Below are positions 14,211 to 29,036 of a stretch of 64,000 nucleotides of DNA, piece after piece. Below the pieces are notes generated by a model. That model had not been told where the DNA came from, did no database searches, and worked only from the letters and a program-made list of their open reading frames with translations. The stretch comes from Siphonodentalium dalli. Taxonomy: Eukaryota; Mollusca; Scaphopoda; Gadilida; Siphonodentaliidae. Within the stretch, counting starts at the first letter, position 1; each line of letters opens with the position of its first letter. The position numbers and the translations under genes were made by a program. Where the stretch lies: contig CP136061.1 of NCBI GenBank assembly GCA_032622095.1, forward strand, positions 5,714,734 to 5,778,733. Direction: 5' to 3'.

Positions 14211-17200
14211 TGGATTATACTCTTTGTATGACTAAATCCTTTAGCACGGGCTACAGGTCGTACCTTTAGTCTGATCATCATAAAATTAGTAATGGATTTT
14301 AACAATGACATGTAGATGGGAACGAGTCATTTTGGGGTCATTCGGTCAAAAAACATGGCCGCCAGCAGGCATCTTTGATTTTACTCTTTGTATGACTAAA
14401 TCCTTTAGCACGGGCTACAGGTCGTACCTTTAGTCCAATCATCATAAAATTAGTAATGGATGTTAACAATGACATGTAGATGGGAACGAGTCATTTTTGG
14501 GTTATTCGGGCAAATAACATGGCCGCCAGCAGCCATCTTGGATTTTACTCTTTGTATGACTAAATCCTTTAGCACGGGCTACAGGTCGTACCTTTGGTCC
14601 GATCATCATAAAATTTGTCATGGCTGTTGAAATTGGAATGCAGATGGGAACGAGTCATTTTGGTGTCATTCGGACAAAAAACATGGCCGCCAGTGGCCAT
14701 CTTGCATTTAAAAATTCAATCCATTAGCACGGGCTACAGGTCGTACTGTTTGTCTGATCGTCATGAAATTTGTCATGGATGTTAATATTGACATGTAGAT
14801 GGGAACGAGTCATTTTGGGGTCATTTGGCCCAAAAACATGGCCGCCAGCAGCCATCTTGGATTTTACTCTTTGTATGACTAAATTCTTTAGCACGGGCTA
14901 CAGATCGTACTTTTAGTCTGATCATCATAAAATTTGTCAAGAATGTTAATAATGACATGTAGATGGGAACGAGTCATTTTGGGGTCATTCGGTCAAAAAC
15001 ATGGCCGCCAGCAGGCATCTTTGATTTTACTCTTTGTATGACTAAATCCTTTAGCACGGGCTACAGGTCGTACCTTTATTCTGATAATCCTGAAATTTGT
15101 CATGGCTGTTGAAATTGGAATGTAGATGGGAACGAGTCATTTTGGGGTCATTCGGACAAAAAACATGGCCGCCAGTGGCCATCTTTGTTTTCAAAATTCA
15201 ATCCATTAGCACGGGCCACATGTCGCACTGTTCGTCTGATCATTATGAAATTTGTCATGGATGTTAATATTGACATGTAGATGGGAACGAGTCATTTTGG
15301 GGTCATTCGGCCCAAAAACATGGCCGCCAGCAGCCATCTTGGATTTTACTCTTTGTATGACTAAATCCTTTAGCACGGGCTACAGGTCGTACCTTTAGTC
15401 CGATCATCATAAAATTTGTCATGGCTGTTGAAACTGGAATGCAGATGGGAACGAGACATTTTGGTGTCATTCGGACAAAAAACATGGCCGCCAGTGGCCA
15501 TCTTGCATTTAAAAATTCAATCCATTAGCACGGGCTACAGGTCGTACTGTTTGTCTGATCGTCATGAAATTTGTCATGGATGTTAATATTGACATGTAGA
15601 TGGGAACGAGTCATTTTGGGGTCATTTGGCCCAAAAACATGGCCGCCAGCAGCCATCTTGGATTTTACTCTTTGTATGACTAAATCCTTTAGCACGGGCT
15701 ACAGGTCGTACCTTTAGTCCGATCATCATAAAATTAGTAATGGATTTTAACAATGACATGTAGATGGGAACGAGTCATTTTTGGGTTATTCGGGCAAATA
15801 ACATGGCCGCCAGCAGCCATCTTGGATTTTACTCTTTGTATGACTAAATCCTTTAGCACGGGCTACAGGTCGTACCTTTAGTCCGATCATCATAAAATTT
15901 GTCATGGCTGTTGAAACTGGAATGTAGATGGGAACGAGTCATTTTGGGGTCATTCGGACAAAAAACATGGCCGCCAGTGGCCATCTTGCATTTAAAAATT
16001 CAATCCATTAGCACGGGCTACAGGTCGTACTGTTTGTCTGATCGTCATGAAATTTGTCATGGATGTTAATATTGACATGTAGATGGGAACGAGTCATTTT
16101 TGGGTTATTCGGGCAAATAACATGGCCGCCAGCAGCCATCTTGGATTTTACTCTTTGTATGACTAAATCCTTTAGCACGGGCTACAGGTCGTACCTTTGG
16201 TCCGATCATCATAAAATTTGTCATGGCTGTTGAAATTGGAATGCAGATGGGAACGAGTCATTTTGGTGTCATTCGGACAAAAAACATGGCCGCCAGTGGC
16301 CATCTTGCATTTAAAAATTCAATCCATTAGCACGGGCTACAGGTCGTACTGTTTGTCTGATCGTCATGAAATTTGTCATGGATGTTAATATTGACATGTA
16401 GATGGGAACGAGTCATTTTGGGGTCATTTGGCCCAAAAACATGGCCGCCAGCAGCCATCTTGGATTTTACTCTTTGTATGACTAAATTCTTTAGCACGGG
16501 CTACAGATCGTACTTTTAGTCTGATCATCATAAAATTTGTCAAGAATGTTAATAATGACATGTAGATGGGAACGAGTCATTTTGGGGTCATTCGGTCAAA
16601 AACATGGCCGCCAGCAGGCATCTTTGATTTTACTCTTTGTATGACTAAATCCTTTAGCACGGGCTACAGGTCGTACCTTTATTCTGATAATCCTGAAATT
16701 TGTCATGGCTGTTGAAATTGGAATGTAGATGGGAACGAGTCATTTTGGGGTCATTCGGACAAAAAACATGGCCGCCAGTGGCCATCTTTGTTTTCAAAAT
16801 TCAATCCATTAGCACGGGCCACATGTCGCACTGTTCGTCTGATCATTATGAAATTTGTCATGGATGTTAATATTGACATGTAGATGGGAACGAGTCATTT
16901 TGGGGTCATTCGGCCCAAAAACATGGCCGCCAGCAGCCATCTTGGATTTTACTCTTTGTATGACTAAATCCTTTAGCACGGGCTACAGGTCGTACCTTTA
17001 GTCCGATCATCATAAAATTTGTCATGGCTGTTGAAACTGGAATGCAGATGGGAACGAGTCATTTTGGTGTCATTCGGACAAAAAACATGGCCGCCAGTGG
17101 CCATCTTGCATTTAAAAATTCAATCCATTAGCACGGGCTACAGGTCGTACTGTTTGTCTGATCGTCATGAAATTTGTCATGGATGTTAATATTGACATGT

Positions 17201-20200
17201 AGATGGGAACGAGTCATTTTGGGGTCATTTGGCCCAAAAACATGGCCGCCAGCAGCCATCTTGGATTTTACTCTTTGTATGACTAAATCCTTTAGCACGG
17301 GCTACAGGTCGTACCTTTAGTCCGATCATCATAAAATTAGTAATGGATTTTAACAATGACATGTAGATGGGAACGAGTCATTTTTGGGTTAATCGGGCAA
17401 ATAACATGGCCGCCAGCAGCCATCTTGGATTTTACTCTTTGTATGACTAAATCCTTTAGCACGGGCTACAGGTCGTACCTTTAGTCCGATCATCATAAAA
17501 TTTGTCATGGCTGTTGAAACTGGAATGTAGATGGGAACGAGTCATTTTGGGGTCATTCGGACAAAAAACATGGCCGCCAGTGGCCATCTTGCATTTAAAA
17601 ATTCAATCCATTAGCACGGGCTACAGGTCGTACTGTTTGTCTGATCGTCATGAAATTTGTCATGGATGTTAATATTGACATGTAGATGGGAACGAGTCAT
17701 TTTGGGGTCATTTGGCCCAAAAACATGGCCGCCAGCAGCCATCTTGGATTTTACTCTTTGTATGACTAAATTCTTTAGCACGGGCTACAGATCGCACTTT
17801 TAGTCTGATCATCATAAAATTTGTCAAGAATGTTAATAATGACATGTAGATGGGAACGAGTCATTTTGGGGTCATTCGGCCAAAAAACATGGCCGCCAGC
17901 AGGCATCTTTGATTTTACTCTTTGTATGACTAAATCCTTTAGCACGTGCTACAGGTCGTACCTTTAGTCCGATCATCATAAAATTAGTAATGGATGTTAA
18001 CAATGACATGTAGATGGGAACGAGTCATTTTTGGGTTATTCGGGCAAATAGCATGGCCGCCAGCAGCCATCTTGGATTTTACTCTTTGTATGACTAAATC
18101 CTTTAGCACGGGCTACAGGTCGTACCTTTGGTCCGATCATCATAAAATTTGTCATGGCTGTTGAAACTGGAATGCAGATGGGAACGAGTCATTTTGGTGT
18201 CATTCGGACAAAAAACATGGCCGCCAGTGGCCATCTTGCATTTAAAAATTCAATCCATTAGCACGGGCTACAGGTCGTACTGTTTGTCTGATTGTCATGA
18301 AATTTGTCATGGATGTTAATATTGACATGTAGATGGGAACGAGTCATTTTGGGGTCATTTGGCCCAAAAACATGGCCGCCAGCAGCCATCTTGGATTATA
18401 CTCTTTGTATGACTAAATCCTTTAGCACGGGCTACAGGTCGTACCTTTAGTCTGATCATCATAAAATTAGTAATGGATTTTAACAATGACATGTAGATGG
18501 GAACGAGTCATTTTGGGGTCATTCGGTCAAAAAACATGGCCGCCAGCAGGCATCTTTGATTTTACTCTTTGTATGACTAAATCCTTTAGCACGGGCTACA
18601 GGTCGTACCTTTAGTCCAATCATCATAAAATTAGTAATGGATGTTAACAATGACATGTAGATGGGAACGAGTCATTTTTGGGTTATTCGGGCAAATAACA
18701 TGGCCGCCAGCAGCCATCTTGGATTTTACTCTTTGTATGACTAAATCCTTTAGCACGGGCTACAGGTCGTACCTTTGGTCCGATCATCATAAAATTTGTC
18801 ATGGCTGTTGAAATTGGAATGCAGATGGGAACGAGTCATTTTGGTGTCATTCGGACAAAAAACATGGCCGCCAGTGGCCATCTTGCATTTAAAAATTCAA
18901 TCCATTAGCACGGGCTACAGGTCGTACTGTTTGTCTGATCGTCATGAAATTTGTCATGGATGTTAATATTGACATGTAGATGGGAACGAGTCATTTTGGG
19001 GTCATTTGGCCCAAAAACATGGCCGCCAGCAGCCATCTTGGATTTTACTCTTTGTATGACTAAATTCTTTAGCACGGGCTACAGATCGTACTTTTAATCT
19101 GATCATCATAAAATTTGTCAAGAATGTTAATAATGACATGTAGATGGGAACGAGTCATTTTTGGGTTATTCGGGCAAATAACATGGCCGCCAGCAGCCAT
19201 CTTGGATTTTACTCTTTGTATGACTAAATCCTTTAGCACGGGCTACAGGTCGTACCTTTAGTCCGATCATCATAAAATTTGTCATGGCTGTTGAAACTGG
19301 AATGCAGATGGGAACGAGTCATTTTGGTGTCATTCGGACAAAAAACATGGCCGCCAGTGGCCATCTTGCATTTAAAAATTCAATCCATTAGCACGGGCTA
19401 CAGGTCGTACTGTTTGTCTGATTGTCATGAAATTTGTCATGGATGTTAATATTGACATGTAGATGGGAACGAGTCATTTTGGGGTCATTTGGCCCAAAAA
19501 CATGGCCGCCAGCAGCCATCTTGGATTTTACTCTTTGTATGACTAAATTCTTTAGCACGGGCTACAGATCGTACTTTTAGTCTGATCATCATAAAATTTG
19601 TCAAGAATGTTAATAATGACATGTAGATGGGAACGAGTCATTTTGGGGTCATTCGGTCAAAAAACATGGCCGCCAGCAGGCATCTTTGATTTTACTCTTT
19701 GTATGACTAAATCCTTTAGCACGGGCTACAGGTCGTACCTTTAGTCTGATAATCCTGAAATTTGTCATGGCTGTTGAAATTGGAATGTAGATGGGAACGA
19801 GTCATTTTGGGGTCATTCGGACAAAAAACATGGCCGCCAGTGGCCATCTTTGTTTTCAAAATTCAATCCATTAGCACGGGCCACATGTCGCACTGTTCGT
19901 CTGATCATTATGAAATTTGTCATGGATGTTAATATTGACATGTAGATGGGAACGAGTCATTTTGGGGTCATTCGGCCCAAAAACATGGCCGCCAGCAGCC
20001 ATCTTGGATTTTACTCTTTGTATGACTAAATCCTTTAGCACGGGCTACAGGTCGTACCTTTAGTCCGATCATCATAAAATTTGTCATGGCTGTTGAAACT
20101 GGAATGCAGATGGGAACGAGTCATTTTGGTGTCATTCGGACAAAAAACATGGCCGCCAGTGGCCATCTTGCATTTAAAAATTCAATCCATTAGCACGGGC

Positions 20201-23200
20201 TACAGGTCGTACTGTTTGTCTGATTGTCATGAAATTTGTCATGGATGTTAATATTGACATGTAGATGGGAACGAGTCATTTTGGGGTCATTTGGCCCAAA
20301 AACATGGCCGCCAACAGCCATCTTGGATTATACTCTTTGTATGACTAAATCCTTTAGCACGGGCTACAGGTCGTACCTTTAGTCTGATCATCATAAAATT
20401 AGTAATGGATTTTAACAATGACATGTAGATGGGAACGAGTCATTTTGGGGTCATTCGGTCAAAAAACATGGCCGCCAGCAGGCATCTTTGATTTTACTCT
20501 TTGTATGACTAAATCCTTTAGCACGGGCTACAGGTCGTACCTTTAGTCCAATCATCATAAAATTAGTAATGGATGTTAACAATGACATGTAGATGGGAAC
20601 GAGTCATTTTTGGGTTATTCGGGCAAATAACATGGCCGCCAGCAGCCATCTTGGATTTTACTCTTTGTATGACTAAATCCTTTAGCACGGGCTACAGGTC
20701 GTACCTTTGGTCCGATCATCATAAAATTTGTCATGGCTGTTGAAATTGGAATGCAGATGGGAACGAGTCATTTTGGTGTCATTCGGACAAAAAACATGGC
20801 CGCCAGTGGCCATCTTGCATTTAAAAATTCAATCCATTAGCACGGGCTACAGGTCGTACTGTTTGTCTGATCGTCATGAAATTTGTCATGGATGTTAATA
20901 TTGACATGTAGATGGGAACGAGTCATTTTGGGGTCATTTGGCCCAAAAACATGGCCGCCAGCAGCCATCTTGGATTTTACTCTTTGTATGACTAAATTCT
21001 TTAGCACGGGCTACAGATCGTACTTTTAGTCTGATCATCATAAAATTTGTCAAGAATGTTAATAATGACATGTAGATGGGAACGAGTCATTTTGGGGTCA
21101 TTCGGTCAAAAACATGGCCGCCAGCAGGCATCTTTGATTTTACTCTTTGTATGACTAAATCCTTTAGCACGGGCTACAGGTCGTACCTTTATTCTGATAA
21201 TCCTGAAATTTGTCATGGCTGTTGAAATTGGAATGTAGATGGGAACGAGTCATTTTGGGGTCATTCGGACAAAAAACATGGCCGCCAGTGGCCATCTTTG
21301 TTTTCAAAATTCAATCCATTAGCACGGGCCACATGTCGCACTGTTCGTCTGATCATTATGAAATTTGTCATGGATGTTAATATTGACATGTAGATGGGAA
21401 CGAGTCATTTTGGGGTCATTCGGCCCAAAAACATGGCCGCCAGCAGCCATCTTGGATTTTACTCTTTGTATGACTAAATCCTTTAGCACGGGCTACAGGT
21501 CGTACCTTTAGTCCGATCATCATAAAATTTGTCATGGCTGTTGAAACTGGAATGCAGATGGGAACGAGTCATTTTGGTGTCATTCGGACAAAAAACATGG
21601 CCGCCAGTGGCCATCTTGCATTTAAAAATTCAATCCATTAGCACGGGCTACAGGTCGTACTGTTTGTCTGATCGTCATGAAATTTGTCATGGATGTTAAT
21701 ATTGACATGTAGATGGGAACGAGTCATTTTGGGGTCATTTGGCCCAAAAACATGGCCGCCAGCAGCCATCTTGGATTTTACTCTTTGTATGACTAAATCC
21801 TTTAGCACGGGCTACAGGTCGTACCTTTAGTCCGATCATCATAAAATTAGTAATGGATTTTAACAATGACATGTAGATGGGAACGAGTCATTTTTGGGTT
21901 AATCGGGCAAATAACATGGCCGCCAGCAGCCATCTTGGATTTTACTCTTTGTATGACTAAATCCTTTAGCACGGGCTACAGGTCGTACCTTTAGTCCGAT
22001 CATCATAAAATTTGTCATGGCTGTTGAAACTGGAATGTAGATGGGAACGAGTCATTTTGGGGTCATTCGGACAAAAAACATGGCCGCCAGTGGCCATCTT
22101 GCATTTAAAAATTCAATCCATTAGCACGGGCTACAGGTCGTACTGTTTGTCTGATCGTCATGAAATTTGTCATGGATGTTAATATTGACATGTAGATGGG
22201 AACGAGTCATTTTGGGGTCATTTGGCCCAAAAACATGGCCGCCAGCAGCCATCTTGGATTTTACTCTTTGTATGACTAAATTCTTTAGCACGGGCTACAG
22301 ATCGCACTTTTAGTCTGATCATCATAAAATTTGTCAAGAATGTTAATAATGACATGTAGATGGGAACGAGTCATTTTGGGGTCATTCGGCCAAAAAACAT
22401 GGCCGCCAGCAGGCATCTTTGATTTTACTCTTTGTATGACTAAATCCTTTAGCACGTGCTACAGGTCGTACCTTTAGTCCGATCATCATAAAATTAGTAA
22501 TGGATGTTAACAATGACATGTAGATGGGAACGAGTCATTTTTGGGTTATTCGGGCAAATAGCATGGCCGCCAGCAGCCATCTTGGATTTTACTCTTTGTA
22601 TGACTAAATCCTTTAGCACGGGCTACAGGTCGTACCTTTGGTCCGATCATCATAAAATTTGTCATGGCTGTTGAAACTGGAATGCAGATGGGAACGAGTC
22701 ATTTTGGTGTCATTCGGACAAAAAACATGGCCGCCAGTGGCCATCTTGCATTTAAAAATTCAATCCATTAGCACGGGCTACAGGTCGTACTGTTTGTCTG
22801 ATTGTCATGAAATTTGTCATGGATGTTAATATTGACATGTAGATGGGAACGAGTCATTTTGGGGTCATTTGGCCCAAAAACATGGCCGCCAGCAGCCATC
22901 TTGGATTATACTCTTTGTATGACTAAATCCTTTAGCACGGGCTACAGGTCGTACCTTTAGTCTGATCATCATAAAATTAGTAATGGATTTTAACAATGAC
23001 ATGTAGATGGGAACGAGTCATTTTGGGGTCATTCGGTCAAAAAACATGGCCGCCAGCAGGCATCTTTGATTTTACTCTTTGTATGACTAAATCCTTTAGC
23101 ACGGGCTACAGGTCGTACCTTTAGTCCAATCATCATAAAATTAGTAATGGATGTTAACAATGACATGTAGATGGGAACGAGTCATTTTTGGGTTATTCGG

Positions 23201-26200
23201 GCAAATAACATGGCCGCCAGCAGCCATCTTGGATTTTACTCTTTGTATGACTAAATCCTTTAGCACGGGCTACAGGTCGTACCTTTGGTCCGATCATCAT
23301 AAAATTTGTCATGGCTGTTGAAATTGGAATGCAGATGGGAACGAGTCATTTTGGTGTCATTCGGACAAAAAACATGGCCGCCAGTGGCCATCTTGCATTT
23401 AAAAATTCAATCCATTAGCACGGGCTACAGGTCGTACTGTTTGTCTGATCGTCATGAAATTTGTCATGGATGTTAATATTGACATGTAGATGGGAACGAG
23501 TCATTTTGGGGTCATTTGGCCCAAAAACATGGCCGCCAGCAGCCATCTTGGATTTTACTCTTTGTATGACTAAATTCTTTAGCACGGGCTACAGATCGTA
23601 CTTTTAATCTGATCATCATAAAATTTGTCAAGAATGTTAATAATGACATGTAGATGGGAACGAGTCATTTTTGGGTTATTCGGGCAAATAACATGGCCGC
23701 CAGCAGCCATCTTGGATTTTACTCTTTGTATGACTAAATCCTTTAGCACGGGCTACAGGTCGTACCTTTAGTCCGATCATCATAAAATTTGTCATGGCTG
23801 TTGAAACTGGAATGCAGATGGGAACGAGTCATTTTGGTGTCATTCGGACAAAAAACATGGCCGCCAGTGGCCATCTTGCATTTAAAAATTCAATCCATTA
23901 GCACGGGCTACAGGTCGTACTGTTTGTCTGATTGTCATGAAATTTGTCATGGATGTTAATATTGACATGTAGATGGGAACGAGTCATTTTGGGGTCATTT
24001 GGCCCAAAAACATGGCCGCCAGCAGCCATCTTGGATTTTACTCTTTGTATGACTAAATTCTTTAGCACGGGCTACAGATCGTACTTTTAGTCTGATCATC
24101 ATAAAATTTGTCAAGAATGTTAATAATGACATGTAGATGGGAACGAGTCATTTTGGGGTCATTCGGTCAAAAAACATGGCCGCCAGCAGGCATCTTTGAT
24201 TTTACTCTTTGTATGACTAAATCCTTTAGCACGGGCTACAGGTCGTACCTTTAGTCTGATAATCCTGAAATTTGTCATGGCTGTTGAAATTGGAATGTAG
24301 ATGGGAACGAGTCATTTTGGGGTCATTCGGACAAAAAACATGGCCGCCAGTGGCCATCTTTGTTTTCAAAATTCAATCCATTAGCACGGGCCACATGTCG
24401 CACTGTTCGTCTGATCATTATGAAATTTGTCATGGATGTTAATATTGACATGTAGATGGGAACGAGTCATTTTGGGGTCATTCGGCCCAAAAACATGGCC
24501 GCCAGCAGCCATCTTGGATTTTACTCTTTGTATGACTAAATCCTTTAGCACGGGCTACAGGTCGTACCTTTAGTCCGATCATCATAAAATTTGTCATGGC
24601 TGTTGAAACTGGAATGCAGATGGGAACGAGTCATTTTGGTGTCATTCGGACAAAAAACATGGCCGCCAGTGGCCATCTTGCATTTAAAAATTCAATCCAT
24701 TAGCACGGGCTACAGGTCGTACTGTTTGTCTGATTGTCATGAAATTTGTCATGGATGTTAATATTGACATGTAGATGGGAACGAGTCATTTTGGGGTCAT
24801 TTGGCCCAAAAACATGGCCGCCAACAGCCATCTTGGATTATACTCTTTGTATGACTAAATCCTTTAGCACGGGCTACAGGTCGTACCTTTAGTCTGATCA
24901 TCATAAAATTAGTAATGGATTTTAACAATGACATGTAGATGGGAACGAGTCATTTTGGGGTCATTCGGGGTCAAAAAAACATGGCCGCCAGCAGGCATCT
25001 TTGATTTTACTCTTTGTATGACTAAATCCTTTAGCACGGGCTACTAGGTCGTACCTTTATGTCCAATCATCATAAAATTAGTAATGGATGTTAACAATGG
25101 ACATGTAGATGGGAAACGAGTCATTTTTGGGTTATTCGGGCAAATAACATGGCCGCCAGCAGCCATCTTGGATTTTACTCTTTGTATGACTAAATCCTTT
25201 AGCACGGGCTACAGGTCGTACCTTTGGTCCGATCATCATAAAATTTGTCATGGCTGTTGAAATTGGAATGCAGATGGGAACGAGTCATTTTGGTGTCATT
25301 CGGACAAAAAACATGGCCGCCAGTGGCCATCTTGCATTTAAAAAATTCAATCCATTAGCACGGGCTACAGGTCGTACTGTTTGTCTGATCGTCATGAAAT
25401 TTGTCATGGATGTTAATATTGACATGTAGATGGGAACGAGTCATTTTGGGGTCATTTGGCCCAAAAACATGGCCGCCAGCAGCCATCTTGGATTTTACTC
25501 TTTGTATGACTAAATTCTTTAGCACGGGCTACAGATCGTACTTTTAGTCTGATCATCATAAAATTTGTCAAGAATGTTAATAATGACATGTAGATGGGAA
25601 CGAGTCATTTTGGGGTCATTCGGTCAAAAACATGGCCGCCAGCAGGCATCTTTGATTTTACTCTTTGTATGACTAAATCCTTTAGCACGGGCTACAGGTC
25701 GTACCTTTATTCTGATAATCCTGAAATTTGTCATGGCTGTTGAAATTGGAATGTAGATGGGAACGAGTCATTTTGGGGTCATTCGGACAAAAAACATGGC
25801 CGCCAGTGGCCATCTTTGTTTTCAAAATTCAATCCATTAGCACGGGCCACATGTCGCACTGTTCGTCTGATCATTATGAAATTTGTCATGGATGTTAATA
25901 TTGACATGTAGATGGGAACGAGTCATTTTGGGGTCATTCGGCCCAAAAACATGGCCGCCAGCAGCCATCTTGGATTTTACTCTTTGTATGACTAAATCCT
26001 TTAGCACGGGCTACAGGTCGTACCTTTAGTCCGATCATCATAAAATTTGTCATGGCTGTTGAAACTGGAATGCAGATGGGAACGAGTCATTTTGGTGTCA
26101 TTCGGACAAAAACATGGCCGCCAGTGGCCATCTTGCATTTAAAAATTCAATCCATTAGCACGGGCTACAGGTCGTACTGTTTGTCTGATCGTCATGAAAT

Positions 26201-29036
26201 TTGTCATGGATGTTAATATTGACATGTAGATGGGAACGAGTCATTTTGGGGTCATTTGGCCCAAAAACATGGCCGCCAGCAGCCATCTTGGATTTTACTC
26301 TTTGTATGACTAAATCCTTTAGCACGGGCTACAGGTCGTACCTTTAGTCCGATCATCATAAAATTAGTAATGGATTTTAACAATGACATGTAGATGGGAA
26401 CGAGTCATTTTTGGGTTATTCGGGCAAATAACATGGCCGCCAGCAGCCATCTTGGATTTTACTCTTTGTATGACTAAATCCTTTAGCACGGGCTACAGGT
26501 CGTAACCTTTAGTCCGATCATCATAAAATTTGTCATGGCTGTTGAAACTGGAATGTAGATGGGAACGAGTCATTTTAGGGGTCATTCGGGACAAAAAACA
26601 TGGCCCGCCAGTGGCCATCTTGCATTTTAAAAATTCAATCCATTAGCACGGGCTACAGGTCGTACTGTTTGTCTGATCGTCATGAAATTTGTCATGGATG
26701 TTAATATTGACATGTAGATGGGAACGAGTCATTTTTGGGTTATTCGGGCAAATAACATGGCCGCCAGCAGCCATCCTTGGATTTTACTCTTTGTATGACT
26801 AAATCCTTTAGCACGGGCTACAGGTCGTACCTTTGGTCCCGATCATCATAAAATTTGTCATGGCTGTTGAAATTGAGAATGCAGATGGGAACGAGTCATT
26901 TTGGTGTCATTCGGACAAAAAACATGGCCGCCAGTGGCCATCTTGCATTTAAAAATTCAATCCATTAGCACGGGCTACAGGTCGTACTGTTTTGTCTGAT
27001 CGTCATGAAATTTGTCATGGATGTTAATATTGACATGTAGATGGGAACGAGTCATTTTGGGGTCATTTGGCCCAAAAACATGGCCGCCAGCAGCCATCTT
27101 GGATTTTACTCTTTGTATGACTAAATTCTTTAGCACGGGCTACAGATCGTACTTTTAGTCTGATCATCATAAAATTTGTCAAGAATGTTAATAATGACAT
27201 GTAGATGGGAACGAGTCATTTTGGGGTCATTCCGGTCAAAAACATGGCCGCCAGCAGGCATCTTTGATTTTACTCTTTGTATGACTAAATCCTTTAGCAC
27301 GGGCTACAGGTCGTACCTTTATTCTGATAATCCTGAAATTTGTCATGGCTGTTGAAATTGGAATGTAGATGGGAACGAGTCATTTTGGGGTCATTCGGAC
27401 AAAAAACATGGCCGCCAGTGGCCATCTTTGTTTTCAAAATTCAATCCATTAGCACGGGCCACATGTCGCACTGTTCGTCTGATCATTATGAAATTTGTCA
27501 TGGATGTTAATATTGACATGTAGATGGGAACGAGTCATTTTGGGTCATTCGGCCCAAAAACATGGCCGCCAGCAGCCATCTTGGATTTTACTCTTTGTAT
27601 GACTAAATCCTTTAGCACGGGCTACAGGTCGTACCTTTAGTCCGATCATCATAAAATTTGTCATGGCTGTTGAAACTGGAATGCAGATGGGGAACGAGTC
27701 ATTTTGGTGTCATTCGGAACAAAAAACATGGCCGCCAGTGGCCATCTTGCATTTAAAAATTCAATCCATTAGCACGGGCTACAGGTCGTACTGTTTGTCT
27801 GATCGTCATGAAATTTGTCATGGATGTTAATATTGACATGTAGATGGGAACGAGTCATTTTGGGGTCATTTGGCCCAAAAACATGGCCGCCAGCAGCCAT
27901 CTTGGATTTTACTCTTTGTATGACTAAATCCTTTAGCACGGGCTACAGGTCGTACCTTTAGTCCGATCATCATAAAATTAGTAATGGATTTTAACAATGA
28001 CATGTAGATGGGAACGAGTCATTTTTGGGTTAATCGGGCAAATAACATGGCCGCCAGCAGCCATCTTGGATTTTACTCTTTGTATGACTAAATCCTTTAG
28101 CACGGGCTACAGGTCGTACCTTTAGTCCGATCATCATAAAATTTGTCATGGCTGTTGAAACTGGAATGTAGATGGGAACGAGTCATTTTGGGGTCATTCG
28201 GACAAAAAAACATGGCCGCCAGTGGCCATCTTGCATTTAAAAATTCAATCCATTAGCACGGGCTACAGGTCGTACTGTTTGTCTGATCGTCATGAAATTT
28301 GTCATGGATGTTAATATTGACATGTAGATGGGAACGAGTCATTTTGGGGTCATTTGGCCCAAAAACATGGCCGCCAGCAGCCATCTTGGATTTTACTCTT
28401 TGTATGACTAAATTCTTTAGCACGGGCTACAGATCGCACTTTTAGTCTGATCATCATAAAAATTTGTCAAGAATGTTAATAATGACATGTAGATGGGAAC
28501 GAGTCATTTTGGGGTCATTCGGCCAAAAAAACATGGCCGCCAGCAGGCATCTTTGATTTTACTCTTTGTATGACTAAATCCTTTAGCACGTGCTACAGGT
28601 CGTACCTTTAGTCCGATCATCATAAAATTAGAAATGGATGTTAACAATGACATGTAGATGGGAACGAGTCATTTTTGGGTTATTCGGGCAAATAGCATGG
28701 CCGCCAGCAGCCATCTTGGATTTTACTCTTTGTATGACTAAATCCTTTAGCACGGGCTACAGGTCGTACCTTTGGTCCGATCATCATAAAATTTGTCATG
28801 GCTGTTGAAACTGGAATGCAGATGGGAACGAGTCATTTTGGTGTCATTCGGACAAAAAACATGGCCGCCAGTGGCCATCTTGCATTTAAAAAATTCAATC
28901 CATTAGCACGGGCTACAGGTCGTACTGTTTGTCTGATTGTCATGAAATTTGTCATGGATGTTAATATTGACATGTAGATGGGAACGAGTCATTTTGGGGT
29001 CATTTGGCCCAAAAACATGGCCGCCAGCAGCCATCT
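14211..29036 (+). repeat. 4510-bp higher-order repeat of the satellite
   Basis: A 4510-bp period (about 28 monomers) dominates the distal half. The TTCGGTCAAAAACATGG variant is at 16591 and 21101, and again at 25619 with small indels. The TGGATTATAC variant is at 18392 and 22902. The GCCAACAGCC variant lies near 20310 and 24820. The block 14211-18391 reappears at 24834-29036, including an internal duplication of about 1.6 kb, so the order of sub-blocks has been reshuffled as well as repeated. Confidence 0.85.
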
